The translations under genes were made by a program, and so were the position numbers. This document shows positions 8,528 to 16,610 of a stretch of 32,398 nucleotides of DNA, one piece after another. Every line of letters begins with the position of its first letter. Positions within the stretch are counted from its first letter, which is position 1. A model generated the notes under the pieces. It did not search any database. It had not been told where the DNA came from and saw only the letters and a list, made by a program, of their open reading frames with translations. Origin of the DNA: DASQGA01 sp038209555 (GTDB lineage Bacteria; Actinomycetota; Thermoleophilia; Gaiellales; Gaiellaceae); assembly GCA_038209555.1 (NCBI GenBank), contig JBBQXP010000026.1, positions 1 through 32,398 of the forward strand. The letters run 5' to 3'.

Positions 8528-9421
8528 ATGCCCTTGGCACTGCCTCGGGGCCTCGAGTGGTGGCGCGGCCAGCCGGGAGGCGCCGACTGGCTCGACCGAC
8601 TGCCGCTCCTCGCGTCGGAATGTGCGGAGCAGTGGGCGCTCCGGCTGGGAGCGCCCTTCGAGCCGGCCACCATTTCTCTGGTCATTCCGGCAATGCTTCC
8701 GGATGGCTCGGCGGCAGTCCTGAAGGTCGGCTTCCCTGAGCCCGAGGGCGCCAGCGAGCCAGACGCCCTCGCAGCGTGGGACGGTCGCGGCGCCGCGAGG
8801 CTCCTCGCCCGGGACGAGGCTCGGTCAGCGTTGCTCGTAGAGCGGTGCGTGCCCGGAACTCCGCTCTGGGCCGAGCCTGACGAGGAGCGTGCGAACGGGA
8901 TCGCTGCGCAGGTTCTTCACCGGATCTGGCGTGCGCCTGCCGCGGACCATCCGTTTCAACTGCTGACCGATGTTGCGGCCGGGTGGGAAGAGAGCATCCC
9001 GGCCGCCTGGGATCGCCTCGGACGTCCGTTCGAGCGCTCGCTTCTCGATCTGGCGCTCAGTGCTCTGCGCGATCTTGGCTCCTCACAGCCCGAGGTCGTG
9101 ATCCTGCACCAGGACTTCCACGGCGGAAACGTGCTTGCGGCCCAGCGGGAGCCCTGGCTTGCGATCGACCCGAAGCCGCTCGTCGGGGAGCGAGCGTTCG
9201 ACGCCGCGTCGCTCCTCCGCGACCGGCGGGCTGAGCTTGCTCGCGATCCGCACCCGATGCGAACGGTCACGCGACGGCTCGATCTTCTATCCGAAGCGCT
9301 CGACCTCGACCGCGCGCGGATGCAGGGGTGGGGAATCGTCCACGCACTCGCCTGGGGGCTCGGGGAGACGATCTACAAGGACATGGTCGCGTGCGCGCGG
9401 TGGCTCGCGACGGCCCGATGA
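8528..9421 (+). CDS. Aminoglycoside/hydroxyurea-type phosphotransferase, APH(6) family
   Basis: A 297-residue kinase of the APH(6)/hydroxyurea antibiotic kinase family, which includes streptomycin 6-kinases. Lys66 in AAVLKVGFPEPEG is the likely ATP-binding lysine. The catalytic loop is H194-Q-D196-F-H-G-G-N201, and the metal-binding aspartate is D214 in AIDPKPLVGE. All key residues are present. The ATG lies 8 bases after pspAB, so it is probably cotranscribed with htpX-pspAB. Whether it gives streptomycin resistance is unknown: many chromosomal members have no proven substrate. Convergent with pspAA; 60 bases separate them. Confidence 0.85.
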   Translation: MPLALPRGLEWWRGQPGGADWLDRLPLLASECAEQWALRLGAPFEPATISLVIPAMLPDGSAAVLKVGFPEPEGASEPDALAAWDGRGAARLLARDEARSALLVERCVPGTPLWAEPDEERANGIAAQVLHRIWRAPAADHPFQLLTDVAAGWEESIPAAWDRLGRPFERSLLDLALSALRDLGSSQPEVVILHQDFHGGNVLAAQREPWLAIDPKPLVGERAFDAASLLRDRRAELARDPHPMRTVTRRLDLLSEALDLDRARMQGWGIVHALAWGLGETIYKDMVACARWLATAR

Positions 9422-9481
9422 AGTCGCCTGCGCGCTCTCAGCCAGCCTGCGCGCGCGCAAGCCCACAGCCCTGGCTCGCCG

Positions 9482-9769
9482 CTACTGCGGTAATTCGGGG
9501 ACGAGGCCGTGGTCCGAGAAAAGCTGCCGGGTTTCCTCGAGCGTCAGGTCGCTGGGCGGGATCACGATCTCCGAGGCAGACAGGTCGTCGTCGGCGAGTC
9601 GGGTCCCTTCGCTTCGCACGAGCTCGGCCATCTGGTCGAGGTAGCCGTCGAGCTGCTCCTCGTCGTTTGCCTCGAGCGCCGCCACAGCCTTGTCGTCGAG
9701 CTCGTTCAGCCGCGTGCAGAGCGCCTCGTCGATCTCGTACTGGCCGTCTCCCATCAGCCGCGCGATCAC
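9482..9769 (-). CDS. pspAA: PspA-associated protein PspAA
   Basis: A 95-residue acidic protein that follows pspA, recognised as PspAA. The N-terminus MIARLMGDGQYEI matches the family pattern (MI-R-x-GEGQYE). The rest is helical and acidic (LNELDDKAVAALEANDEEQL), ending near LTLEETRQLFSDHGLVPE. PspAA partners PspA in actinobacteria and cyanobacteria; the biochemical role is not known. The GTG start overlaps the pspA stop (GTGA), so translation is probably coupled. An internal ATG (9754) would remove the conserved first five residues and is less likely. Confidence 0.87.
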   Translation of the reverse strand: MIARLMGDGQYEIDEALCTRLNELDDKAVAALEANDEEQLDGYLDQMAELVRSEGTRLADDDLSASEIVIPPSDLTLEETRQLFSDHGLVPELPQ

Positions 9770-10494
9770 TGCTCGATCTCCTTCTTCGTCTCGCCGGACC
9801 CAAGCTCGCCTTTCATGCGCGCCAGCTCCTCGTCGACCTGGCTTCCGGCCGAGATCTGAGCGAGTTCCCGGTCGAGGCTCGTTCCCTGTTCCGTGAAGTC
9901 CTCGAGCGTCCCCGCTGCCGTCAGCTCATCGACCGCGGCCGCGCGGGCCTGCATCTGCTCGGTCTTGTCGCGCGCCCGCTCGATCGCGAGTCCGGTGTCA
10001 GCCATCTCCTCGCCGATGCCGCTGGCGGCCTCGCCGATCTTCACCTGCGCCTCCGCGGCCGAGTAGGTCGCCTTGATTGTCTCCTTCTGCGTCCTGAAGG
10101 CCTCGACCTTCGCGGACAGGCGCTTCTCGGCCTCGATCAGCTTCTCTTGCTGGGCTTCGAGCGCCGTGCCCTGCTGGTCGAGACTCTGGAGTTGCTGCTG
10201 CACGAGCGCCTTGCGCTCGAGCGCCGAGCGGGCGAGATCCTCGCGCCCAGCCGACAGTGCCTGTCGTGCCTGGGTTTCGAGCTTCGCGATCTCCTGCTCG
10301 AGCTTCTGCGACTGGAGCTCCAGCCGCTTCTTCGCTGTGACGACGTCGGCGACGCCGCGCTTGACGTTCTGGAGCAGCTCGCGCTGCTTCTCGTAGGAAT
10401 AGTCGAGCGTGATCGACGGGTCCTCCGCACGATCGAGCAGCTTCGAGATCCGAGCCTTGACGACGGTCGAGGCGCGGTTCATGAGACCAGGCAA
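9766..10494 (-). CDS. pspA: PspA/IM30 (ESCRT-III-like) phage shock protein
   Basis: A 242-residue almost fully helical protein of the PspA/Vipp1/IM30 family, which binds stressed membranes and forms ESCRT-III-like assemblies. The N-terminal amphipathic helix (MNRASTVVKARISKLL) leads to LLDRAEDP and then long coiled-coil helices, including YSYEKQRELLQNVKRGVADV and an Ala-rich stretch. The acidic tail is EELARMKGELGSG. I chose TTG 10494 (MPGLMNRAS...): AGGAGG lies 5 bases before it, and MPGL fits the usual start of actinobacterial PspA. ATG 10482 is the alternative and lacks a well-spaced ribosome site. The stop overlaps the pspAA start. Confidence 0.93.
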   Translation of the reverse strand: MPGLMNRASTVVKARISKLLDRAEDPSITLDYSYEKQRELLQNVKRGVADVVTAKKRLELQSQKLEQEIAKLETQARQALSAGREDLARSALERKALVQQQLQSLDQQGTALEAQQEKLIEAEKRLSAKVEAFRTQKETIKATYSAAEAQVKIGEAASGIGEEMADTGLAIERARDKTEQMQARAAAVDELTAAGTLEDFTEQGTSLDRELAQISAGSQVDEELARMKGELGSGETKKEIEQ

Positions 10495-10672
10495 CGCATC
10501 CTCCTCTTCGCGGGTCGCGTCATGGTACCCCCGCTCGCCCGGGCTTTCCCGCCCGACCCTCGCGGGCCTTTGCGGAGTCTTTGCCAAGAGCGGGGAAATC
10601 CTGGCCGAACCGAGATCAGCCCCTGGCTCGCAGCGCTCTAGCGTCGGACTCGTTAGCGACGAAAGGAAGGTC

Positions 10673-11065
10673 ATGCAGAAGGTCTTCACGTTCAGCCTCG
10701 CTCTCGTGGCCGCCGTGGCGCTCTCGATTGCGGGAGCGGCGTCAGCCCGGGGCGGCGGAAACGAGCCCAGGATCAAGAGCGGGTCGTGCTCGGGCTCCGC
10801 GACCTGGAAGCTCAAGGCGAAGCTCGACGACGGCCGGATCGAAACGGAGTTCGAAGTCGACCAGAACCGCGTCGGCAGGCGGTGGCACGTCAAGATCCGC
10901 CGGAACGGGGTCCTCGCGTTCGACGGTATCCGCGTGACGATGGCGCCGAGCGGCTCGTTCGAGGTACGGCGACGCCTCCGCAACGCCGCCGGCCCCGACC
11001 GCATCGTGGCGACGGCGACCGCGCTCGTGACCGGGCAGATTTGTCGCGGGGTGGTGACGCTCTGA
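10673..11065 (+). CDS. Small secreted protein of unknown function
   Basis: A 130-residue protein with a clear Sec signal peptide (MQKVFTFSLALVAAVALSIA, cleavage near ASA-RG at 28). The mature part is about 100 residues, likely beta-rich. It has two cysteines (in SGSCSGSATWKLKAK and GQICRGV) that could form a disulfide linking its two ends. The middle, EVDQNRVGRRWHVKIRRNG, resembles a small exported domain common in actinobacteria, but I can name no function. The start is well supported by GAAAGGAAGG 3-12 bases before the ATG. It diverges from pspA across about 180 bases. Confidence 0.8.
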   Translation: MQKVFTFSLALVAAVALSIAGAASARGGGNEPRIKSGSCSGSATWKLKAKLDDGRIETEFEVDQNRVGRRWHVKIRRNGVLAFDGIRVTMAPSGSFEVRRRLRNAAGPDRIVATATALVTGQICRGVVTL

Positions 11066-11155
11066 GAGGCGCCAAAAAGGGTGCGAAGCGGGCGATTCAG
11101 CACGGGTCGCCCGCTTCGTTACCGGCAGAAGGGCCGCGCTAGACTGTCCTCCCGC

Positions 11156-11228
<73 letters not shown>

Positions 11229-11233
11229 TGACG

Positions 11234-11257
11234 AAAAGCCCGGCAAGCGGGCCTTTT
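11234..11257 (+). terminator. Intrinsic terminator after tRNA-Ala
   Basis: AAAA, then GCCCG, loop GCAAG, CGGGC, a single C and TTTT: a short GC stem with a T-run, 5 bases after the tRNA. The A-run on the other side lets it act in both directions. Confidence 0.8.
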
Positions 11258-11399
11258 CCGTGAGGATGGACGAAGGCCCGTAGGCGTCCGCTCGTGCATT
11301 TGAGGCCCCTCGGGAACGCCCAATGCCGACAGAATGTTGCGGGGATATTGCGGGAGAAAGGGCAGTCCCCCCAGGGCGAACGTACTCTTGGACGCTATC

Positions 11400-11610
11400 G
11401 CCGATTCTCGCTGATCGGGGCCCGCTTCGTGACCCAGGTCGTCAACGCGGTGTTGCTCCTGCCGCTTCTGGTGGCGATGGTGCGGATGGCCGCGACCCCG
11501 AGGTGCTGGGCGAGTTCCGAAACGGGCGGGTCGGGCAAGCGCTTGCTTACGGCGCGTTCGCTCTCGTCGCGGATTCCGTGGGCGCACCAGCGCTGGTTGC
11601 GTTCGTCTAG
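11400..11610 (+). pseudogene. Frameshifted C-terminal remnant of an Nramp-type metal transporter
   Basis: One frame reads FVTQVVNAVLLLPLLVAMVRMA. It then continues in another frame as RDPEVLGEFRNGRVGQALAY and on to a TAG at 11608. Joined by adding one base near 11490, this gives Q-V-V-N-x-x-L-L-P followed by a D-x-E-V-x-G-E-x-x-N-G-R loop and a last membrane span. That is the C-terminal end of Nramp/MntH divalent-metal transporters as I know them. Only about 70 residues remain, with no start or N-terminal region, so it is decayed. The stretch 11258-11399 shows nothing recognisable. Confidence 0.6.
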
Positions 11611-11623
11611 GTCAGGCCGCCGT

Positions 11624-12415
11624 CTACTTCAACGTCTTCAGATACGCGACGAGAGCGTTCAACTCCTGGCCGGAGATGATCCCTCCCCAGTGCGGCATGC
11701 TGACGATCGGGGCACGTCCGAGCACGCTGCCCGTCCGGATGAAGTCGGTGATCTTCGCGTCCGTGTTGAACTCGCCGCGGAAGTCGACGCCCGAGAGCGG
11801 GGGAATCGTCTTGTCTTCCGCCTGCGGGTTCGGGACGCCCCCGAGGCCGTTCGGCCCGTGGCAGTTGATGCATCCGTCGCTTACGTACAACGCGGCGCCC
11901 TCGACTGCAAGACCCTGGTTTCGCGGAGTAGGCACCGGGGTGGCGGTCGGCACGGCAGGAAGACCTGCGCGGAGGTAGGAGACGAGCTCGTCGACTTGCC
12001 GGGCTGAAATCACCGTGCCCCACACCGGCATGAAGGGCTTCTTCGGATTCGCCGACTCGCCGAGACCGTGGTCGATGATCTTGCGCAGTTGAACGGGTGT
12101 CAGGTCCTTGGCGTTCGTGAGCGCCGGGACGTCGGGCGAGACGTCACCGTGACCCTGCTCGCCGTGGCACTTTGCGCAAGCGAACTGGACAAAATCGTGG
12201 GCGCCGGCCGCGACGGACGGGTCGATCGACAAAGACCCCTCCGACCCGGAGGTGGACGTCTGTGTAGCCAAGGCGGCGGTCCCCGCCGACCGGTTCGCGT
12301 GGCCGATCGCCCAACCCGTGATGCCGGCGACGAAGGCGAATCCGAGAGCGATCAAGACGATCATCGCCTCTGCGGTACCAGCAGCCCAGTCACGACGACG
12401 GCGCGACAAGGTCAT
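11624..12415 (-). CDS. Membrane-anchored diheme cytochrome c
   Basis: A 263-residue protein. An N-terminal anchor (residues 17-38) is followed by a Ser/Thr linker and two class I cytochrome c domains facing the extracytoplasmic side. Haem sites are C80-A-K-C83-H84 and C182-I-N-C185-H186. Likely Met ligands are in PFMPVWG (Met129) and VSMPHWGG. A Pro/Thr linker (PTATPVPTPRNQ) joins the domains. This layout resembles cytochrome cc subunits of actinobacterial bc complexes, but no bc genes adjoin, so its partner is unknown. It is flanked on both sides by degraded gene remnants, suggesting a locus that was rearranged around it. Confidence 0.88.
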   Translation of the reverse strand: MTLSRRRRDWAAGTAEAMIVLIALGFAFVAGITGWAIGHANRSAGTAALATQTSTSGSEGSLSIDPSVAAGAHDFVQFACAKCHGEQGHGDVSPDVPALTNAKDLTPVQLRKIIDHGLGESANPKKPFMPVWGTVISARQVDELVSYLRAGLPAVPTATPVPTPRNQGLAVEGAALYVSDGCINCHGPNGLGGVPNPQAEDKTIPPLSGVDFRGEFNTDAKITDFIRTGSVLGRAPIVSMPHWGGIISGQELNALVAYLKTLK

Positions 12416-12741
12416 GATCCTACCCCGCCGCTCGGGCCCCCGTGAGCGCCGAAAGGTCGATCTCGATCGGAACGACGCCCGGCCCCGCGCGATCGATCAG
12501 CTGGTCGTGCGGGAACGTCGCTGGAACGACACGGCTGAAGAAGTCTGGCGACTAGGCGAGAAAGGCAACGTTGTGTTAACTGACGCTGCGACCGCGCATT
12601 CAGGGCCGCGCCCTCGACCCCGATGATCGCCGGCGCCATCGACCCGTAGCCGCGGTTCCTTTCGTACACGTCGCGGTAGTTCACGCCGATCGCTTCGACG
12701 TCTCAGGGCGGCTCGCCGCTCTCGATCGAGAGGCGACGCCT
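12416..12741 (-). pseudogene. Decayed region with a quinone-oxidoreductase fragment
   Basis: No intact gene fits here. On the minus strand 12702-12604 reads DVEAIGVNYRDVYERNRGYG, then APAIIGVEGA. This is the N-terminal substrate-loop region of zinc-free alcohol dehydrogenase/quinone oxidoreductases (GVNYRDVYxRxGxY...IIGVEGAG). A stop codon precedes it directly and the match dies after about 33 residues. A second minus-strand open stretch, about 12545-12418, ends LSALTGARAAG and is not recognised. The block looks like debris of one or more genes. Confidence 0.5.
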
Positions 12742-13908
12742 CTACAGACCCGTCTTCAGGGCGACAATCCTCTGATACGAGGCGAGCAGGCGCGCTTGGC
12801 TGATCCGGCTGTCGGAGGCGGCACTGAGCACGGATCCGTAGACGCTCCGCGAGGCGGCCTCCGAGCCGGTCAAGAGGATCAGGTCTGTTCCGGCCCTGGC
12901 GGCGCGGATCGCCAAGGGGTCGGTGGGGATACCGCGCGCGTGGGCGGCGCCGTCCAGAGAGTCCGTGATGGTCACGCCCTGGAAGCCAAGCTCACTGCGC
13001 AGCAGGGTGTTTGCGATCGCCCGTGACCAGCCGGCGGCGTGATACCGATCGTAGGCGTCGTAGACGGCGTTGGAGAGCATGATCAGCGGAATGTGGTTCG
13101 CGACCGCCCGCCGGTAGGGCTTGAGTCCCGAGGCGAGCTGGCTTCTCGCCGCGGTGATATGGACAGAAAGGTCGTCGGTGTTCCGCGTCGCGAAGCCGAG
13201 GCCGGGAAAGTGCTTCATCGTGGCGAGTGCGTGCCGGTCGCCGAGACCGAGGGCAAACGCGTTGGCGAGGCGTGCCGTCTTCCAAGCGCCAAACGACCAA
13301 GTGCGGCCCTGCTGATACATGAAAGACGCGGTCGAGGCTGGGACATCTGCCACGGGGGCGAAGTCGGTGGTGACGCCGAGGTCGAGCAAGGCGACACCCG
13401 TCCTCCGGCCCTGCCTGCGCGCCGTCTCGCTCGACCCGAGCTCGCCCATCTGCCGCGGCGAAAGTGTCGGCGGTATCCAAGAGACCGTCTTGACGGGCCC
13501 ACCCTCCTGGTCGACGGCGATCAGGAGCCTCGGTCGGCCGCCCTCAGCCGCCGCATGCTGGAGCTTGCTCGTGATCGCGCGCAGCTGCGCGGGCGAGGCG
13601 AAGTTGTAGCGGTGGATGAGGACGCCGCCGATGAGTCCCCAGCGCGCGCGTCTCAGCAAGGACGCCGAGGGCATGCTGCCATCCATGCTGACGACGAGTT
13701 TCTGGCCGATCATCTGCTTCAGTGGCGGCGTTGAAGCGGCTGCCGGCGCAGATGAGATCAACGCGGTCAAGGCGGCCACGACAAGGCCAAGGGCCGCGAG
13801 GTCGGGCCGCGCCGCTGAATGCCTGGCAGCACTTGGGAACCGAACGATCGCGGAGTGTGGTTCAGGCTCGGGTCTTGTCGAGGTGCTGTAGGAGCTCATG
13901 GGCGGCAA
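12742..13908 (-). CDS. Glycoside hydrolase family 3 protein (NagZ-like)
   Basis: A 388-residue protein with a signal peptide or anchor (about 36-58, ending PAAAS), so it acts outside the membrane. The GH3 TIM barrel shows IAVDQEGGPVK (130-140), KHFPGLG (232-238) and ITDSLDG (314-320); Asp316 is the expected nucleophile. GH3 beta-N-acetylhexosaminidases recycle or trim peptidoglycan sugars. The usual NagZ KHFPGHGxxxxDSH general-acid dyad is not in standard form: here it reads FATRNTDDLSVH. Activity or substrate may therefore differ. AGGAGG at 13915-13920 sits 6 bases before TTG 13908; ATG 13899 is the alternative. The start overlaps the end of the next gene upstream by about 47 bases. Confidence 0.85.
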   Translation of the reverse strand: MPPMSSYSTSTRPEPEPHSAIVRFPSAARHSAARPDLAALGLVVAALTALISSAPAAASTPPLKQMIGQKLVVSMDGSMPSASLLRRARWGLIGGVLIHRYNFASPAQLRAITSKLQHAAAEGGRPRLLIAVDQEGGPVKTVSWIPPTLSPRQMGELGSSETARRQGRRTGVALLDLGVTTDFAPVADVPASTASFMYQQGRTWSFGAWKTARLANAFALGLGDRHALATMKHFPGLGFATRNTDDLSVHITAARSQLASGLKPYRRAVANHIPLIMLSNAVYDAYDRYHAAGWSRAIANTLLRSELGFQGVTITDSLDGAAHARGIPTDPLAIRAARAGTDLILLTGSEAASRSVYGSVLSAASDSRISQARLLASYQRIVALKTGL

Positions 13909-14212
13909 GCTCGACCTCCTTGTGGCGCCACTCGGCAGCCCGGTACTGACAAGCGATCAGGCCCATCCGATGAACGCGTCGGAAGTCCCCATAGACGAAT
14001 GCGTATCGGGCCTTGGTCTCGTCGTTGGCGCCCTCAGTGAGTCCCAAGTGCCATGCGGCGTAGTCATCCCATGAGTGCAACTCCAGGAAGGCGTTCTCGT
14101 CGTCGGCACTCGGTTGAACGTCGTTCCACAGGCTTTCGAGCACGTACTGGTGTGCGTCGATGAGCCGTCTCGCTTGCGCGACGGCGTGCTCATTGACTGT
14201 GTACGAGGCCAT
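13862..14212 (-). CDS. Conserved hypothetical protein, 116 aa
   Basis: A soluble, mostly helical 116-residue protein without signal or membrane span. Visible features are VAQARRLIDAHQYVLESLWN, SWDDYAAWHLGLTEGANDETK and YGDFRRVHRMGLIACQYRAAE. Similar small proteins occur in actinobacteria, and I know no function for them. ATG 14212 is chosen because the upstream extension overlaps the kinase gene and is Arg-rich, like an out-of-frame shadow. It has no clear ribosome site. Its 3' end overlaps the GH3 gene start, suggesting cotranscription. Confidence 0.7.
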   Translation of the reverse strand: MASYTVNEHAVAQARRLIDAHQYVLESLWNDVQPSADDENAFLELHSWDDYAAWHLGLTEGANDETKARYAFVYGDFRRVHRMGLIACQYRAAEWRHKEVELAAHELLQHLDKTRA

Positions 14213-14264
14213 GGCGCCATTCTGAACAAGTTGTGGCCTGGGTCCGCAAGATGTTGCGGGGAGG

Positions 14265-15281
14265 TCAGCTTGACTCGGCCGTGGTCTTCGTGTGCCACTC
14301 GAGAAACCGTCGTGCCGCCGGCGGGCTGCTGCGGATCCGTCGGGCTTTCTGGCGTTGGGCGTGCGCTGTCTCTGCGCGCGTGAACGTCCATCCGAGCGTT
14401 GCAAGACGACGCGCCATCAGGAGCGTGAGGAGCTCTTGGACGTACTCGTCCGGCAGGTGGCCGACCGACCGGTACCCCGCGACCAGCGCCTGCTCACGCT
14501 CCGCAAACCCGGACTCGTCTTCGAACGGGTACAGCGCGCTTGCCAAGTCGTAGAGGTACCAGCTCGGCCCGCTGTCGTCGAAGTCGATGACGACCGTCGA
14601 CCCGTCGGGCTGCACGAGCACATTCTCGAAACCCAGGTCGGCGTGGATGAGCCCGTAGCGATCCTCGCCTTGACCCAGAGCATGCAGCCGCTCCCGCACC
14701 GCCTCACGGGCAGCTTGCAGGAGCCGCAGATCCTCCGCGCTCCAGATGTCCGGAGGGAACGGGTTGCCCCAGCGCGGACTATCCCCCACCAACGCCTCGA
14801 CATCCCACGCGGGGCGGACAAAACCCTGCGGCTTCCGCCAGCGCCGCCCGTGCTCGTGGATCCGGGCCATGATCTCGCCCAGCCGCATCCACGCGCCCAT
14901 GCTGTCCACCTCGGGAAGTGGAAGCCCCTCAGCCCATGTGAATGCGACGGCGGCCCGCACGCTTCCGTCTCGGTGCGGGACCATCTGGACGATGTCGCCG
15001 TCCCGGCCGGGTATCACGGCAGGCGTCGCGACCCCCTTCTCGTTCAGGCTGCGCATCCACGAGAGCTCGGAACGGATCGCGTCGATCGACTGATATCCGG
15101 GGCGGGCGAGCCGCAATGCCTAGTCACCTTCCGGCCGCAGCACCCGGTATGTCGTGTTCTCGCCGTGGCGGACGAACTCGAGGTGGGAGGACGAGTCCGC
15201 CGGGTAGCGAGCTAGCGCTGCCGAGGCTAGCTCCGCTTCGGCGGCGCCCGTTGCACCGAGCGGGTTCCCGTAGGGCTTCAA
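14265..15281 (-). pseudogene. APH-type small-molecule kinase interrupted by an in-frame TAG
   Basis: Reading from TTG 15281, codons 1-53 encode MKPYGNPLGATG... LEFVRHGENTTYRVLRPEGD. Codon 54 is TAG (15122-15120), and the same frame goes on ALRLARPGYQSIDAIRSEL to the stop at 14265. In homologous APH/homoserine-kinase-like enzymes this place reads YALRLHRPGY, so TAG replaces a Tyr codon (TAC/TAT) by one base. The rest is intact: catalytic HADLGFENV and metal-binding IDFDD. Starting at TTG 15116 would give a 283-residue protein lacking the N-lobe nucleotide loop. The TTG at 15281 overlaps the stop of the aminotransferase (TTGA), showing the long frame is the ancestral gene. It may be a nonsense mutation, readthrough or a sequence error. 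Confidence 0.8.
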
Positions 15282-16564
15282 AGGCGGGACTTGGAGGCCA
15301 TGCGATGACGCTTCGGCACGGGGCGGTCGACGTCCTTGACCCGAGCGAGCGCCTCCTCGAGCCGTTCGAGCGCAGAGTCGGCGGCTGCGTCATCGAGGAG
15401 CAGCCCGGGCTTGAACTGCAGAACCGACTGGTCGAAACCGGAGGCGATCGCCCACACGCCCAGAGTGAAGAGTTCCTGCTGGAGGAAGACGGCGCCGTTC
15501 GGATGCTCGACGCGCAGTCCGATCACGAGGCCGGTCTGGCGCACCTCGGTGAGGTAGGGCTGTCGCGCCTGGATCTCGGTCAAGGCGGAGCCGAACCGCT
15601 CGATCAGGCTGGAAATGGACGCCTGCGTCTCCGGCCTCGTCGTGATCTCGAGGACCTTCTGCGCCACCCGGCAGCCGATCTCTGCGCCTCCGAAGGTCGA
15701 CACGTGGCCCCAGCCGTACTCGTGCAGCCAGCCGGCCACGCGCTCGCTCATCACCGTCGCCGCAATCGGGTACATCCCTCCCGAGAGTCCCTTTGCCGTC
15801 ACGAGGATGTCCGGCTGAACACCGAAGCGCTCGACGCCCCAGAGGCACCCGGTGCGTCCAAGGCCGGTCTGGACCTCGTCGGAGATCAGGAGGGTGCCGT
15901 GCTCATCGCACAGAGCCCGCACGGCGCGGAGGTAACCCTCCGGCGGCACCGGGAATCCGTAGGTCGCGGGGACGGTCTCGAGGATGACGGCGGCCACGTC
16001 GTCGCGCGCGAGTGCCACAGTCATCGCGTCCTGGTCGGCGAAGGGCACCTTGGCGAAGTCGGGCGAGTCGGACAGGAAGTACCGGGCGGCGGTGTCTTCG
16101 CCGGCTGCTCCGGCTAGGCCGGTCCGGCCGTGGTAGCCGGCGGCCAGGCCGACCAACCGTCGCCGGCCTGTCGCCCGACGCGCGGTCTTGATCGCTACAT
16201 CATTGGCCTCACCGCCGCTCGGCACGAGCACCGAATACGTAAGGTCGCCGGGAGTCAGCCGGGCGAGCTGCTCAGCCAGCTCGGCGCGCGCCACGCTGGC
16301 GAAGTGGTGGTTGCCGATGTCTAGCTCCCGAGCGGCGAGAACCAGAGCCTCGACGACTTCCGGGTTCCGATGACCGAGGTTGAACGTGCCGCCGTTCAGG
16401 TGGAAGTCGAGCAGCTCGTGGCCTGACAGGTCCCAGAGGCGGTAGCCCTCGCGGCGACCGATGACCAGCTGCGTGCCGACCTCATCCCAGACGTCCATGC
16501 GGTGGGGAGCAAGGAAACGCCGCGTGAGCTCGAGCACTCGATCCTTGTCGCCGCCGGATGCCAT
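15278..16564 (-). CDS. Class III PLP-dependent aminotransferase / phospho-lyase-like
   Basis: A 428-residue fold-type I enzyme. SGGEAND (116-122) binds the PLP phosphate, D229 in ISDEVQTGLGRTG contacts the pyridine nitrogen, and Lys258 in TAKGLSGGMYPIAA forms the Schiff base. FNLGHRNPEVVEAL and DIGNHHFASVARAELAE are typical of the AGXT2L/ethanolamine-phosphate phospho-lyase side of the family. The kinase gene follows with a 4-base overlap. In animals hydroxylysine kinase acts with such a phospho-lyase, so a kinase/phospho-lyase pair that degrades a hydroxylated amine is plausible here. TTG 16594 is an alternative start. Divergent from the lactonase-like gene. Confidence 0.88.
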   Translation of the reverse strand: MASGGDKDRVLELTRRFLAPHRMDVWDEVGTQLVIGRREGYRLWDLSGHELLDFHLNGGTFNLGHRNPEVVEALVLAARELDIGNHHFASVARAELAEQLARLTPGDLTYSVLVPSGGEANDVAIKTARRATGRRRLVGLAAGYHGRTGLAGAAGEDTAARYFLSDSPDFAKVPFADQDAMTVALARDDVAAVILETVPATYGFPVPPEGYLRAVRALCDEHGTLLISDEVQTGLGRTGCLWGVERFGVQPDILVTAKGLSGGMYPIAATVMSERVAGWLHEYGWGHVSTFGGAEIGCRVAQKVLEITTRPETQASISSLIERFGSALTEIQARQPYLTEVRQTGLVIGLRVEHPNGAVFLQQELFTLGVWAIASGFDQSVLQFKPGLLLDDAAADSALERLEEALARVKDVDRPVPKRHRMASKSRL

Positions 16565-16610
16565 CGGGACGATGGTGCCACGGTTCGCATGCAATCCGGC
16601 GGGAGACTCC

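Noticed and set aside
11334..14262. The 12-mer ATGTTGCGGGGA at 11334 and 14251 as possible attachment-site or element repeats
   Set aside because: Shared 12-mers are expected by chance in 32 kb, the flanks differ and no integrase lies between them.
15120..15122. TAG as pyrrolysine or another recoded amino acid
   Set aside because: No pyrrolysine genes or insertion element are visible and kinases of this family normally have Tyr here; mutation or error is simpler.
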